DNA of 64,000 nucleotides from Armatimonadota bacterium (lineage in GTDB: Bacteria > Sysuimicrobiota > Sysuimicrobiia > Sysuimicrobiales > Humicultoraceae): contig VGFA01000004.1 in NCBI GenBank assembly GCA_016869025.1, positions 1 through 64,000 on the forward strand. The letters are read 5' to 3'. Shown here one piece after another: positions 24,692-33,808 of the stretch (position 1 is its first letter; every line of letters begins with the position of its first letter). The position numbers and the translations under genes were made by a program. The notes below the pieces were generated by a model. That model saw nothing but the letters and a program-made list of their open reading frames with translations. It was not told the DNA's origin and searched no databases.

Positions 24692-27358
24692 TCACCTCGC
24701 CTGCGTGGCCGCGCGGAGCCGTTCGAGTATCTGCCCCAGCCGCTCGATCTCCTGCCCGTAGCCCGCCAGGTCGCCAGCGCGAAGGCGCTCCTGCGCCCTC
24801 CGATGTACGTCCACCGCCTGCTGGACCAAGGCCCGCACCTCATCTGCGGATGGCCCCGAGGGGAGCGGGGCTGCTCCCGGAGCCACGCCCGGGACCGGTA
24901 CGGAGGGAACCGGCCTGCCCGGCGGCGCGCCGCCAAACAACTCGGCGAGCGCTCCTTCCAGTGTCGGCGCCATCACTATCCGGGCGCCGCTGGCGGCGAT
25001 CACGCGTTTCAGCTCGGGCATCTGGCTGCGCTCCGCCTGCAGGAACAGGGGCTCGACGTAGAGGAGACCGTCCTCGATCGGGATCACGAGCAGGTTGCCG
25101 CGGATCACCTGCGAACCCAGCTGGTTCCACAAGGTCAACTGCTGGGAGATGAAGGGATCCTGGTTTATCCGCGCCTCCACCTGCATCGGCCCGAAGACGA
25201 CGCGCGCCTTGGGGAACCGGTAGACGATCAACTCGCCGTAGTGCGGCTGGTCGTTCCGCGCGGCCATCCAGGCGATCATGTTGTCCCTGCCGGCCTGGAC
25301 CATGGGCAGCATGAGCACGAACTCGGGCGCGGTGCCCTCGGCCAGCCGCATCGTCACGTAATAGGGCTCGACCCAGACCGTCTCGTTGCCCAGCAGCTCG
25401 CGCGGGATCGCCCACACGTCCTCTTTGTTGTAGAACACCTGGGGATCGCGCATGTGAAACGTGGCGTAGACCCGCGCCTGGAGCTCGAACAGGTCCACGG
25501 GATAGCGCAGGTGGGCGGCGATCTCCGGTGGCATCTGGCCTGCCGGCCTGAGAAGGTCCGGGAAGATCGCGGCCAGGGTGCGGGCAATCGGCTCGTCCGG
25601 GATCATCTGGTAGAAGGTCACGGCGCCGTCGTAGGCGTCTACCACGACCTTGACGCTGTTGCGCATGTAGTTGACGTCGCCGTACCGGGTCGCGTACGGG
25701 TAACGGTCCGTGGCGGTGTAGGCGTCAATGATCCAGAACAGCCGGCCTCCGGCCAGCACAAGGTAGGGATCGCGGTCGTAGCGGAGAAACGGCGCGATCA
25801 GCCCCACGCGGGTAGCAATCTGTCGAGCGAAGAGCAGCCGGCTGTCCCGGCCGATGTCCGTGGACAGCAGTAGCTTGGCATCGCCGAACCGGTAGGCCAG
25901 GGCCAGGCGCGCCAGGTATCCGAGACGGATCCCGCCCTTCCCCTGGTAGCGGGTGTAGACGTTCTCGTCCCCGCGCGGGTAGTCCAGCTCGCGGACGTTC
26001 GTGTTCACGATGGCGTAGCTCGTGGTCAGCTCGCCGAAGTAGATCTCCGGCCGCGCAACCTCCATACCTGGGATCGCCTCGGGGGGGATGTCCTTGATGA
26101 GGAACGCGGGCATCCCCTCCTCGGTGACACGGTTGACAGGCGCCATCACAAGGCCGTGGCCGTGGGTATAGACAAGGTGCTCGTTGACCCAGGTGCGCGC
26201 CTGAGTGGCCAGCCGGCGGGTGTCCATCTCGCGCGCTGAGAGCATTACCTGCCGCTGTGCGCCGTCGATCGCGTAGCGGTCTATGTCCACGTCGGAGAAG
26301 GCGTAGTACTGCCGCAGTGTCTGCAACTGCCCGTAGGCCCGCAGCAGCGGCCGGTAGTCCCACAGGCGCACGTTCTCCACGGTGGCACGGTTGCGGGTTA
26401 TCGCGGCGGCATCGAGCGGCGCGGTACGGAACTCGCGCTGCCGCACACGGTCCAGACCGAATCCCCGCAGCGTGCCCGCGATGGCGTGGCGGATGAACGG
26501 CGTCTCGGCGGTGAGTTCGTTTGGACGCACGCGCAGCGCCTGCACCAGACCCGGGTACACCACAAGACCCCCGGCCCAGGCCACGACGATCAGCACAACC
26601 GTCCAGATCGCCAGGCGCACCGTGCGCAGCCAGGCGTTGGCGATCAGCAGCAACCCGCACGCTGCGAAGAGCACGGTCAGCACGCGCAGCGCCGGCAGTA
26701 CCGCGTGGACATCGGTGAACGCGGCGCCCAGAACCGGCCCTCGTGACGAGTACAGGAGATCGAAGGCGTCCAGATGGAACCCCCAGCCGCGCGTCAGCAC
26801 CGATGCCCCAAGCAGCACTGAAAGATGTACCCGCACGCGCATGGGCGCCAGAGATACCCCGCGCAGCATCATGCGTCCGTGGACCGCGCCGTATCCAGCG
26901 GCGACGCCGGCGGTGATGACCACGAGCCAGGCAAAGAGACCGTCGGCCAGCATGCGGTATACCGGCAGGCGGAATACATAGAAGCCCACGTCGAGGCCGA
27001 AGAGCGGATCGGTCTCGCCGAACGGCCGGGCGTGCAGGAACTGCTGGAAGGCCACCCACTCGCGCGAGGCCGACAGGCCGGCCAGCACCGCGACCGCCAC
27101 CAGGACCCACCTCCACCACCGGATGCGACCGTTCCCCAAGGCCGCGAGCACGGGCCGCAGGTTGACGACCACCAGCAACCACACCGCGGCCGCCACACCG
27201 AGCGTCATTGCGACCCTCGACAGGAACGGCACCCAGAAGACCCTCAAGTAACCGACCTCGGCGAACCAGAGCCAGTCGGTGTACCAGCGCGCGATCGCCG
27301 GCCCCACCACGAAGAACGCGGCGATGGCAATCAGAAGTGCAAGCCTGAAGCGTCGCAT
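24692..27358 (-). CDS. UPF0182 family membrane protein
   Basis: An 888-residue protein. About seven membrane helices fill the first 300 residues (LLIAIAAFFVVGPAIARWYTD..., WLLVVVNLRP, AVAVLAGLSASREW). A long extracytoplasmic part has typical UPF0182 sequences (ERPEIYFGE-like ARPEIYFGELTTSYAIVNT, YDGAVTFYQMIPDEPIARTLAAIFPDL, WVEPYYVTMRL). The C-terminus is Pro-rich and ends in a helical segment. The start is set at ATG 27358, followed by the first membrane helix; upstream open frame overlaps the divergent DUF59 gene. No molecular function is established for the family. Confidence 0.92.
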   Translation of the reverse strand: MRRFRLALLIAIAAFFVVGPAIARWYTDWLWFAEVGYLRVFWVPFLSRVAMTLGVAAAVWLLVVVNLRPVLAALGNGRIRWWRWVLVAVAVLAGLSASREWVAFQQFLHARPFGETDPLFGLDVGFYVFRLPVYRMLADGLFAWLVVITAGVAAGYGAVHGRMMLRGVSLAPMRVRVHLSVLLGASVLTRGWGFHLDAFDLLYSSRGPVLGAAFTDVHAVLPALRVLTVLFAACGLLLIANAWLRTVRLAIWTVVLIVVAWAGGLVVYPGLVQALRVRPNELTAETPFIRHAIAGTLRGFGLDRVRQREFRTAPLDAAAITRNRATVENVRLWDYRPLLRAYGQLQTLRQYYAFSDVDIDRYAIDGAQRQVMLSAREMDTRRLATQARTWVNEHLVYTHGHGLVMAPVNRVTEEGMPAFLIKDIPPEAIPGMEVARPEIYFGELTTSYAIVNTNVRELDYPRGDENVYTRYQGKGGIRLGYLARLALAYRFGDAKLLLSTDIGRDSRLLFARQIATRVGLIAPFLRYDRDPYLVLAGGRLFWIIDAYTATDRYPYATRYGDVNYMRNSVKVVVDAYDGAVTFYQMIPDEPIARTLAAIFPDLLRPAGQMPPEIAAHLRYPVDLFELQARVYATFHMRDPQVFYNKEDVWAIPRELLGNETVWVEPYYVTMRLAEGTAPEFVLMLPMVQAGRDNMIAWMAARNDQPHYGELIVYRFPKARVVFGPMQVEARINQDPFISQQLTLWNQLGSQVIRGNLLVIPIEDGLLYVEPLFLQAERSQMPELKRVIAASGARIVMAPTLEGALAELFGGAPPGRPVPSVPVPGVAPGAAPLPSGPSADEVRALVQQAVDVHRRAQERLRAGDLAGYGQEIERLGQILERLRAATQAR

Positions 27359-27418
27359 GGCTCGGCGATCCCCTTCCCTCGTTTGACTGCCCCTCTGGGG
27401 GGCGATACCATATTCGCT

Positions 27419-27736
27419 ATGGACGAGCCGATCACCCGCGAGCAGGCCATCGAGGTGCTCAAGACCGTCTTCGATCCCGAGATCCCTGTGAACGTCTGGG
27501 ACCTGGGGTTGATCTACGACCTCCAGGTGGCCGGCGGCGAAGTTGCCGTCAGGATGACGCTCACGGCGCCGGGGTGCCCGATCGGCCCGCAGATTGCGGC
27601 GGAGATCGAAGAGAAGATGCAGGCAGCCGGCGCCCAGCACGCTTCGGTGGCCTTCGTGTGGTCCCCGCCGTGGACCACCAAGATGGTCACACCCGATGGA
27701 CGGCTGCAGCTCCAGATACTCGACATCCCGGTCTAG
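27419..27736 (+). CDS. DUF59/MIP18-family iron-sulfur assembly protein
   Basis: A 105-residue protein: ITREQAIEVLKTVFDPEIPVNVWDLGLIYDLQV followed by VRMTLTAPGCPIGPQI. It carries the conserved DPE, the DLGLIY segment and the single conserved Cys of the family that includes SufT and PaaD, which help install Fe-S clusters. Divergent from the UPF0182 gene with a 60-base intergenic region; no suf genes are nearby. Confidence 0.88.
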   Translation: MDEPITREQAIEVLKTVFDPEIPVNVWDLGLIYDLQVAGGEVAVRMTLTAPGCPIGPQIAAEIEEKMQAAGAQHASVAFVWSPPWTTKMVTPDGRLQLQILDIPV

Positions 27737-27758
27737 CCGGGGATCAAGAGTGTGCCCC

Positions 27759-28178
27759 ATGAAGCGCCAGGCCGTAGTGCTCGCCCTGCTCCTGGTGCCT
27801 GCCATGCTCCTGGCCGGGGCGTGCGGTCGCGGCGACCGGCTGGGCGACATTCCCTACTTCCCGGGATCCACGCACGTCGGGAGGGCGTCGTCCGTCGGCG
27901 AGGCGCACGGGTTCCCCAGGTCAAAGTGGGAACAGATCGAGTTGCGCAGCACCGCGCCGTATGATCAGGTGCGGGAGTTCTACGCGAAGCTGACAATCAG
28001 CGGCTGGACGTCCACCTTCGAAAGCGAGATCCCAAAGAGCGCGGGAAGCGTGTACTACCGGTTCCTGGCTGACGCCAAGCGCAGGCAGTTCTACGTCATC
28101 ACCGTGGAGGAAAGGCAGGCGTCGCGGACGGTGACGATCCTATTGCGCCGCGGCCTGGCCACGACGGCCCCACGGTGA
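27759..28178 (+). CDS. Putative lipoprotein of unknown function
   Basis: A 139-residue protein with a signal sequence and a likely lipobox (VPAMLLAGACG, Cys at 22), then IPYFPGSTHVG and a small alpha/beta domain ending in a basic tail. The motif of a projected difference of position (YDQVREFYAKLTISGW) is seen in many small exported proteins of unknown role. It lies between the DUF59 gene and the D-aminoacylase-like gene, whose start overlaps its stop (TGATG). Confidence 0.65.
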   Translation: MKRQAVVLALLLVPAMLLAGACGRGDRLGDIPYFPGSTHVGRASSVGEAHGFPRSKWEQIELRSTAPYDQVREFYAKLTISGWTSTFESEIPKSAGSVYYRFLADAKRRQFYVITVEERQASRTVTILLRRGLATTAPR

Positions 28179-29650
28179 TGCCGCGAGCGCACAACCAGGT
28201 GACCAGGCGGGGGCTGTTTGCCGGACTCTCGGTCTTCCTGTGCCTGCTGTCCGCCGGCGTGACCGTGGCGCAGCCGGGCGGGACCGCCGCCTACGATATC
28301 GTCATCCGCAACGGGCGGGTCATGGACCCGGAGACCGGGCTCGACGCCGCAGGGGTCGCGGTGGGCATCCGGGGCAAGACCATAGCCTCCATCTCCCGCG
28401 ATCCTATCCGGGGGCGGGCGGAGGTTGACGCGCGCGGCCTCGTCCTGGCGCCCGGCTTCATTGACATCCTCTCCTACAACCCAAACGGATACGGCGTCTG
28501 GTATAAGATCGCCGATGGCGTGACCACCAACCTGTCCATGCACGGCGCAGAGGGAACGCAGGGCGACATGGCTGCCTGGTATCGGATCCAAACGAACCAG
28601 CGGCCGCCCGTGCACTTTGGCGGCGCCTTCCACTACGAGGCGGCCAGAACCCGCCTGGGCGTGGGGCGCTATCGCCCTGCCGGCGTAGAGCAGGTGGCGC
28701 GCCTAGTCGCCCTGGCCGAGAAAGCCCTGCTGGACGGCGCGCTGGGGATCGCCATGAGCCCTGAGTACGCCCCAGGAACCAGCACCGGTGAAATCGAGGC
28801 CATGATGCGGGTGGCCGCACGGTACAACGTGCCCGTCGTGTTCCACGCGCGTTACTCCGACATGACCCCGCCCGGGACGAACCTGGACGCCCTGAAAGAG
28901 ATCGTCGCCGCCGCTCGGAAAACAGGTGCCGCGGCGCACATCGGGCACATCAACAGCACCGGCGGCACGTTCTCAATGGTCGAATCCCTGCGATTCCTCG
29001 AGGCCGCCCGGAAGGAAGGTCTTGACATCACCGCCGACGCCTATCCCTACTCCTTCTGGGCCACATATCTGAACTCGGCACGATTCGACCCCGGCTGGCA
29101 GGAGCGGTTCCGCATCTCCTACGGGGATCTCCAGATAGCCGGGACCAGCGAGCGCCTGACGGCCGAGAGCTTCCAGCGGTACCGCAAGACCCGCAAGGTA
29201 GCCGTGGCCTACGCCATCCCCGAGGATGACATCGTGGCCGCTCTGCGTTCGCCCTTCGTCATGATCGGCAGCGACGCCATCCTGGAACCGGGAAACAACA
29301 ACCATCCGCGGGCAGCGGGCACGTTCACCCGGACGCTCTCGGTGTACGCGCGCGACCGGCAGGTGCTGACCTTGATGGAAGCGCTGACGAAGATGACGAT
29401 AATGCCAGCGCGGCGGCTGGAGGCCCAGGCGCCGGCACTACGCCGCAAGGGGCGCCTGCAAGTGGGCGCCGACGCCGACATCGTCGTCTTCGACCCTGCG
29501 CGAGTGCGCGACCGGGCCACGGTGGAGAGGCCCAACCAGTTCGCCGAAGGCATCGAGTACGTGCTGATCAGCGGGAAGGTGGTCAAGGACCCCCGAGGGC
29601 TCCGCCGCGACGTGCGCGCGGGAGAGGCGGTCCGCGCCGTCTTCCGGTAG
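28178..29650 (+). CDS. Exported amidohydrolase, N-acyl-D-amino-acid deacylase-like
   Basis: A 490-residue amidohydrolase-superfamily enzyme with an N-terminal signal (RGLFAGLSVFLCLLSAGVTVAQ). It resembles D-aminoacylase: YDIVIRNGRVMDPETGLDAAGVAVGIRGKTIA, then LAPGFIDILSY, VVFHARYSD, AAHIGHINSTGG, DITADAYPYSF and MIGSDAILEPG. The usual HxH of the first metal site (GFIDxHxH) reads GFIDILSYN here, so metal binding may be altered. ATG 28178 or the GTG one codon earlier may serve as start. Fits the N-acyl amino acid theme of the genes around 20-24 kb. Confidence 0.8.
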   Translation: MPRAHNQVTRRGLFAGLSVFLCLLSAGVTVAQPGGTAAYDIVIRNGRVMDPETGLDAAGVAVGIRGKTIASISRDPIRGRAEVDARGLVLAPGFIDILSYNPNGYGVWYKIADGVTTNLSMHGAEGTQGDMAAWYRIQTNQRPPVHFGGAFHYEAARTRLGVGRYRPAGVEQVARLVALAEKALLDGALGIAMSPEYAPGTSTGEIEAMMRVAARYNVPVVFHARYSDMTPPGTNLDALKEIVAAARKTGAAAHIGHINSTGGTFSMVESLRFLEAARKEGLDITADAYPYSFWATYLNSARFDPGWQERFRISYGDLQIAGTSERLTAESFQRYRKTRKVAVAYAIPEDDIVAALRSPFVMIGSDAILEPGNNNHPRAAGTFTRTLSVYARDRQVLTLMEALTKMTIMPARRLEAQAPALRRKGRLQVGADADIVVFDPARVRDRATVERPNQFAEGIEYVLISGKVVKDPRGLRRDVRAGEAVRAVFR

Positions 29651-29677
29651 GTCCTGCCGACGGTTTCTGGGCAGGAC
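29651..29677 (+). terminator. Hairpin downstream of the deacylase gene
   Basis: GTCCTGCC (29651-29658) and GGCAGGAC (29670-29677) form a perfect 8-bp stem with an 11-base loop directly after the stop codon. There is no T-run, so it may only pause or protect the message 3' end. Confidence 0.4.
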
Positions 29678-29745
29678 TCTGCAATCCCCGCAGCGTAGTG
29701 ACCAGTCAATCGGTTCGCGCCTGATCCTGACGTCGCGCCACGGAT

Positions 29746-31170
29746 GTGACGATGCCTCGTACCCTGCGACGCCGCATGATAGCCCTGGGGCTTCTCGTCG
29801 GCCTCGGCGTGGCGTCGCACGGGGTTCCGGCAGGGGCCGCCGACCACTCCGCCCGCATCCTCGACCTCCGCTGGCGCCTGACCGGTGAGACCGCGACCGT
29901 GACGGTGCGGCTCTCCGCGCCTGTTCGGCACCGCACGTCCGCCTCGGATCTTGCCGTGGCCGTTGATCTCTGGACGGTCCGGCACGAAGGCGACCGCACC
30001 GTCGCCGTTGGGGGAGGCGTGGCCTCCTCGATATGGGTGCGCCGGCTCACCCCCGAGGTTGTGCGCCTGACGATCTCCCTGCGCCGGCCGGGCCGGTTCA
30101 AGGTATTCGCGCGCGAAGACCGCCTGACGATCAATGTCTTCCCCATACGGCAAGGAGCCATCGCGCTCCCGAAAGGCGTGACATACAGATCGCTCCTCGT
30201 CGCCACCCGCGCAGGCCGCGCGCGTGCTCACGTGGTGACGATAGACCCGCGCGCACCTGGTATCGAGATCCGATCGGCGCTCGGCGGCGGCGCGGTAGCC
30301 GCGACCGAGGCCACGAGCACGGCAGCCACCCGGCTGGAAGCCGCGGCCGCGATCAACGGTAACTACTACTCGCGCGCAGGCCTGCCGCTGGGACTGGTCG
30401 TGCTTGACGGGCGCATCCTGTCGGCCCCGCTGCCGCGGCGCACGGCATTTGGCGTGGACGCCGCGGGCCGGCCCTGGATCGGCACCGTGGAGTTCGGCGG
30501 GCGGCTCGTAGCCGACACCGGAATGGAGGTCCCGATCTCCGCGGTCAACCGTCCGCCGCGCGCGAGCGGGGTCGCTCTATACACGCCGGAGTTCGGGCCG
30601 CACACCCCGCCGCAGGCGCTGGTGGCTGTTGTGCGCGGTGGACGGATCGCCGCATTCAGCAGCGGGCGTCCGGCCATCCCCTCTGATGGCTACGCGCTCG
30701 CTGCGGCCAGCTCCCAGCAACACTTCCTAACCAACCTGGTACGGGAGCAGCGCGTCACGGTGCACCTGGCGCTCGAGCCGCGCGGCCTCCACCACGCCCT
30801 TCAGGGCGGCCCGCGCCTGGTGCGGGCCGGGGCGGTGGAGGTCCCATACGCTTGGGAGGGATTCGGCAGGTGGTTCGCCAGGGTGCGGACTGCCCGGTCG
30901 GCGATCGGCATCACGAGGAACGGCACGGTGCTCTTCGTCACCGTGGACCGAAGGGCTGGCCGCCGCGGCCGCATGGAGAGCACGGGCATGGACCTGTTCG
31001 AGCTGGCGTCGCTGATGCGCTCGCTCGGCGCGCGCGACGCGGTAAACCTCGACGGAGGCGGATCCGCGACGCTCGTGGTGGGCGGACGCGTGGTCAGTGC
31101 TCCACCCCGGGCTGGTGAGCGCCGGGTTTCCGCGATGTTGGTCGCACGGCACCGACCGGCAGAGCGGTAG
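29746..31170 (+). CDS. Exported AMIN-like plus NAGPA (phosphodiester glycosidase) domain protein
   Basis: A 474-residue protein: signal peptide (MIALGLLVGLGVASHGVPAGA), an AMIN-like beta domain at about 35-140 (LDLRWRLTGETATVTVRL... LTINVFP), and a C-terminal NAGPA domain (AAINGNYYS at about 205, GLVVLDGRI, TAFGVDAAG, NLDGGGSATLVVGG near 450). NAGPA domains cleave or bind phosphodiester-linked sugars, and in bacteria probably act on cell-wall glycans. GTG 29746 or ATG 29752 is the start. Stands alone, ending about 40 bases before the convergent MFS gene. Confidence 0.85.
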   Translation: MTMPRTLRRRMIALGLLVGLGVASHGVPAGAADHSARILDLRWRLTGETATVTVRLSAPVRHRTSASDLAVAVDLWTVRHEGDRTVAVGGGVASSIWVRRLTPEVVRLTISLRRPGRFKVFAREDRLTINVFPIRQGAIALPKGVTYRSLLVATRAGRARAHVVTIDPRAPGIEIRSALGGGAVAATEATSTAATRLEAAAAINGNYYSRAGLPLGLVVLDGRILSAPLPRRTAFGVDAAGRPWIGTVEFGGRLVADTGMEVPISAVNRPPRASGVALYTPEFGPHTPPQALVAVVRGGRIAAFSSGRPAIPSDGYALAAASSQQHFLTNLVREQRVTVHLALEPRGLHHALQGGPRLVRAGAVEVPYAWEGFGRWFARVRTARSAIGITRNGTVLFVTVDRRAGRRGRMESTGMDLFELASLMRSLGARDAVNLDGGGSATLVVGGRVVSAPPRAGERRVSAMLVARHRPAER

Positions 31171-31208
31171 CAGAGAGGACCGCAAGGGGACCCCACGGTC
31201 CGGCGATC

Positions 31209-32441
31209 CTATAGCCTGGCGATCCTGGGCGATGCAATCGCCAGCAGGCCGACCAGGGCCACGACCACCGCCCCGCCCAGCGCCAGGGTCAGCGGAACGC
31301 CTACGACGCCGGCCAGGGCGCCCAACGGCAGCGTGCCCAGCGCAAGCATTCCAAACGTGACCATGCCGTAGAGCCCCATTATCCGCCCACGCTGGTCGGG
31401 CTGCACGCTTGTCTGCACCAGCGTGTTGGCCGCCGCCATCGCCACGGCATGGCTGGTGCCGGCCAGCACCAACAGCCCTACCGAGACGGCAAACAACGGC
31501 GAGAGCGCGAAGAGCACCACCATGACGCCGGTCGCCATCCCAGCCCCCACAAGCAGCCTGCCCTTCTGCGCCGTCTCGCCTATTGCGCTCAGCAGAAACA
31601 CCGCCAGGATTGTGCCAACCCCGGGCGCGGCCTGCAGCAGGCCCAGCCCGGAGGGGCCCACGCGCAGCACCTCGCGGGCCAACGTGGGCATCAAGCGAAT
31701 GTAGGGGCGGCCGAAGAAGTTGATCGCCGCGACGATCCCCAGGATCGCCAGCAGGTGCCGGTGCCGGACGAGCAGCCCGACCCCCTGCCGGATGTCCTCC
31801 CCAACTGATTCCTGCCTTCCGGCGTTCGCCGGCGGCACGTCCATCAGCCAGAGCGCCGTCATCACGGCGATGTAGCTTGCGGCGTTGGCGAAGAAGCACC
31901 CTGCGACACCCACCGTGGCGATCAGCACCCCGCCCAGCGACGGTCCGAAGATACCGGAGCCGTTGAACGCCATCGAGTTCAGACTGACCGCCTGCATCAA
32001 CTGGCGCTCGCTCACCAGGAACGGAACCAGCGACTGCCTGGCCGGCATGTCGAACGAGTTGGCAAGCGAGTTGAAGGCGCCGATCGCCAGGATCTGCCAG
32101 ACCTGGACGCGGCCCGAGATCGTCAGCAACCCCAGCAGGACCGCGGAGATCATCGTGGCGCCGTTGGTCCAGAGCAGAATCCGGCGGCGGTCGAAGCGGT
32201 CGGCCGCCACGCCGCCCAGGAAGGCGAAGAGCAACCGGGGCACGGCCTGGCTCAGCCCCAGCAGGCCAAGGTAGATGGGGTCCTTCGTGATCTGGTCAAC
32301 CAGATAGCCGAGCGCTGTGAACTGCATCCACGATCCGGTGTTGGAAACGAGCAGGCCGGTCCAGAGCAAACGGAAGTTGCGCCGGCGAAGCGGCGCAAAG
32401 ACATCTCTTCTTCCGGCGGGCCGCACGGCGGCGTCAGCCAA
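31209..32441 (-). CDS. MFS exporter (EntS-like)
   Basis: A 410-residue major facilitator with 12 predicted membrane helices and the conserved loop GGVAADRFDRRRILL between helices 2 and 3. The N-terminus FAPLRRRNFRLLWTGLLVSNTGSWMQ is typical of the EntS/DHA3 group of drug and siderophore exporters. Substrate unknown. It lies 27 bases downstream of the sulfite-oxidase-like gene on the same strand. Confidence 0.88.
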   Translation of the reverse strand: MADAAVRPAGRRDVFAPLRRRNFRLLWTGLLVSNTGSWMQFTALGYLVDQITKDPIYLGLLGLSQAVPRLLFAFLGGVAADRFDRRRILLWTNGATMISAVLLGLLTISGRVQVWQILAIGAFNSLANSFDMPARQSLVPFLVSERQLMQAVSLNSMAFNGSGIFGPSLGGVLIATVGVAGCFFANAASYIAVMTALWLMDVPPANAGRQESVGEDIRQGVGLLVRHRHLLAILGIVAAINFFGRPYIRLMPTLAREVLRVGPSGLGLLQAAPGVGTILAVFLLSAIGETAQKGRLLVGAGMATGVMVVLFALSPLFAVSVGLLVLAGTSHAVAMAAANTLVQTSVQPDQRGRIMGLYGMVTFGMLALGTLPLGALAGVVGVPLTLALGGAVVVALVGLLAIASPRIARL

Positions 32442-32468
32442 CGTGATGGCCCGCCTTGCGAGGAGCGT

Positions 32469-33050
32469 TCACCACGGCGGCGAGTAACGCTCTTCCTTCC
32501 AGGGATCGCCGTGCATGTGATACCCGTTGCGCTCCCAGAACCCGGCACGGTCCTCGGCCATCAGCTCGATGCCGCGCACCCACTTGGCGCTCTTCCAGAA
32601 GTAGAGGCGCGGAACCACCAGGCGCAGGGGCCATCCGTGCTCGGGGGTCAGGTCCGCGCCGTCGGCGCGGTGGGCAAAGAGGGCGTCGCCGGCGAGCAGG
32701 TATTCCAGGGGCAGGTTCGTCTCAAACCCTGCCTCGGCGTGTACCATGACGAATCGTGCCTCCGGGCGGATGCGCACGATGTCCAACACCACCCGGGCAG
32801 GAACACCTTCGAACGTCATTCCGAGGCGGCTCCACGTCGTCACGCAGTGGATGTCGCACGTGGTCGAGGCGGTGGGCAGAGCGCGGACCTCGTCGTACGA
32901 GAGCCGCACCTGCTCCTCGACCAGGCCGAAGATCCGGAAATCCCAACTGGCGGGATCGAATCCAGGCACGTCGCCGTAGTGGAGCACAGGCCACTTCTCG
33001 GTGACGCGCTGTCCGGGCGGGACACGCTCCTCGGAGCGGCGCACCATCAT
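32469..33050 (-). CDS. Sulfite-oxidase-fold molybdopterin protein (YedY/MsrP-like)
   Basis: A 193-residue oxidoreductase molybdopterin-binding domain. WDFRIFGLVEEQVRLSYDEVRALP leads to CDIHCVTTWSR, whose second Cys is the expected molybdenum ligand, followed by WEGVPARVVLD-like FEGVPARVVLDIV and HGWPLRLVVPRLYFWKSAKWVRGIE. It lacks a Tat signal and a heme-binding partner is not seen, so it may be cytoplasmic. Its start overlaps the pth stop (ATGA). Confidence 0.85.
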   Translation of the reverse strand: MMVRRSEERVPPGQRVTEKWPVLHYGDVPGFDPASWDFRIFGLVEEQVRLSYDEVRALPTASTTCDIHCVTTWSRLGMTFEGVPARVVLDIVRIRPEARFVMVHAEAGFETNLPLEYLLAGDALFAHRADGADLTPEHGWPLRLVVPRLYFWKSAKWVRGIELMAEDRAGFWERNGYHMHGDPWKEERYSPPW

Positions 33051-33718
33051 CCCTCGCTCCCCTTCGCAGCGCCCCGAGCAACGGAACCCTGACCAACGGG
33101 GCCCTGGCCGACGGGACCCTGCTCCGCGGCGCTTTGATCCGCTAGAGATGCCGGGCGCTTCGGGTTACAGAGGCGCATGGCCGCATCAACGCCCTCGGTC
33201 ACCCACAACCCCACGCCCTCGGCCGCGAGTGCGACCGCCTCGTCCAGCAGGACGCGTTCCTCTGCCGCGGGCCGCTGGAGTACGTACTCCGCAGGATCCT
33301 CGCCCGCCGGAGGCCGGCCGATGCCCACGCGTACGCGGGCGAACGCCGTCGTGCCCAGGGCTTCGATGATCGAGCGGAGCCCGTTGTGTCCCCCGTGGCT
33401 GCCTTTCTCGCGCACGCGTACTGTACCAACCGGAAGATCGAGGTCGTCTACGATCACCAGCAGGTGCTCCACCGGAACGCGGTGGCGCCGCCGAAGGTCG
33501 GCGACGGCCGTACCGCTAACGTTCACGTAGGTCTCCGGCCTGGCGAGCATCACGCGTCGGCCGCCGATCGCACCTCGCCCCACCTGGGCCCATCCGTCCT
33601 CGGTATCAATGGAGATACCGTGGGCGCTTGCGAGCGTCTCCAGTACCTCCCACCCGATGTTGTGCCGGGTGCGGCGGTACCGGCGCCCAGGATTGCCCAC
33701 TCCCACGATCAGTCGCAT
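33047..33718 (-). CDS. pth: Peptidyl-tRNA hydrolase
   Basis: This enzyme frees tRNA from peptidyl-tRNA dropped by ribosomes. The catalytic residues are in place: Asn in VGNPG, His in RRTRHNIGW (His19), Asp in VDDLDLPVG and Asn in GSHGGHNGLRS. The body is about 190 residues; the C-terminus adds a repetitive GPVGQGPVGQGSVARG tail that is not part of the family. Directly downstream of rplY, a very common bacterial order. Confidence 0.95.
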   Translation of the reverse strand: MRLIVGVGNPGRRYRRTRHNIGWEVLETLASAHGISIDTEDGWAQVGRGAIGGRRVMLARPETYVNVSGTAVADLRRRHRVPVEHLLVIVDDLDLPVGTVRVREKGSHGGHNGLRSIIEALGTTAFARVRVGIGRPPAGEDPAEYVLQRPAAEERVLLDEAVALAAEGVGLWVTEGVDAAMRLCNPKRPASLADQSAAEQGPVGQGPVGQGSVARGAAKGSEG

Positions 33719-33741
33719 GTGATCTCTCGCATCTCCTATGC

Positions 33742-33771
33742 GAGCAGGGGCGCCACCCGGCGCCCCTGCTC
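33742..33771 (-). terminator. Strong hairpin between rplY and pth
   Basis: GAGCAGGGGCGCC (33742-33754) and GGCGCCCCTGCTC (33759-33771) are perfectly complementary: a 13-bp, GC-rich stem with a four-base loop. No T-run follows on either strand, so it may act in pausing, processing or partial termination between the two genes. Confidence 0.5.
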
Positions 33772-33808
33772 ACACTTTGGGGCCGACTCGCCCTGGGCGT
33801 CGCGCCGC

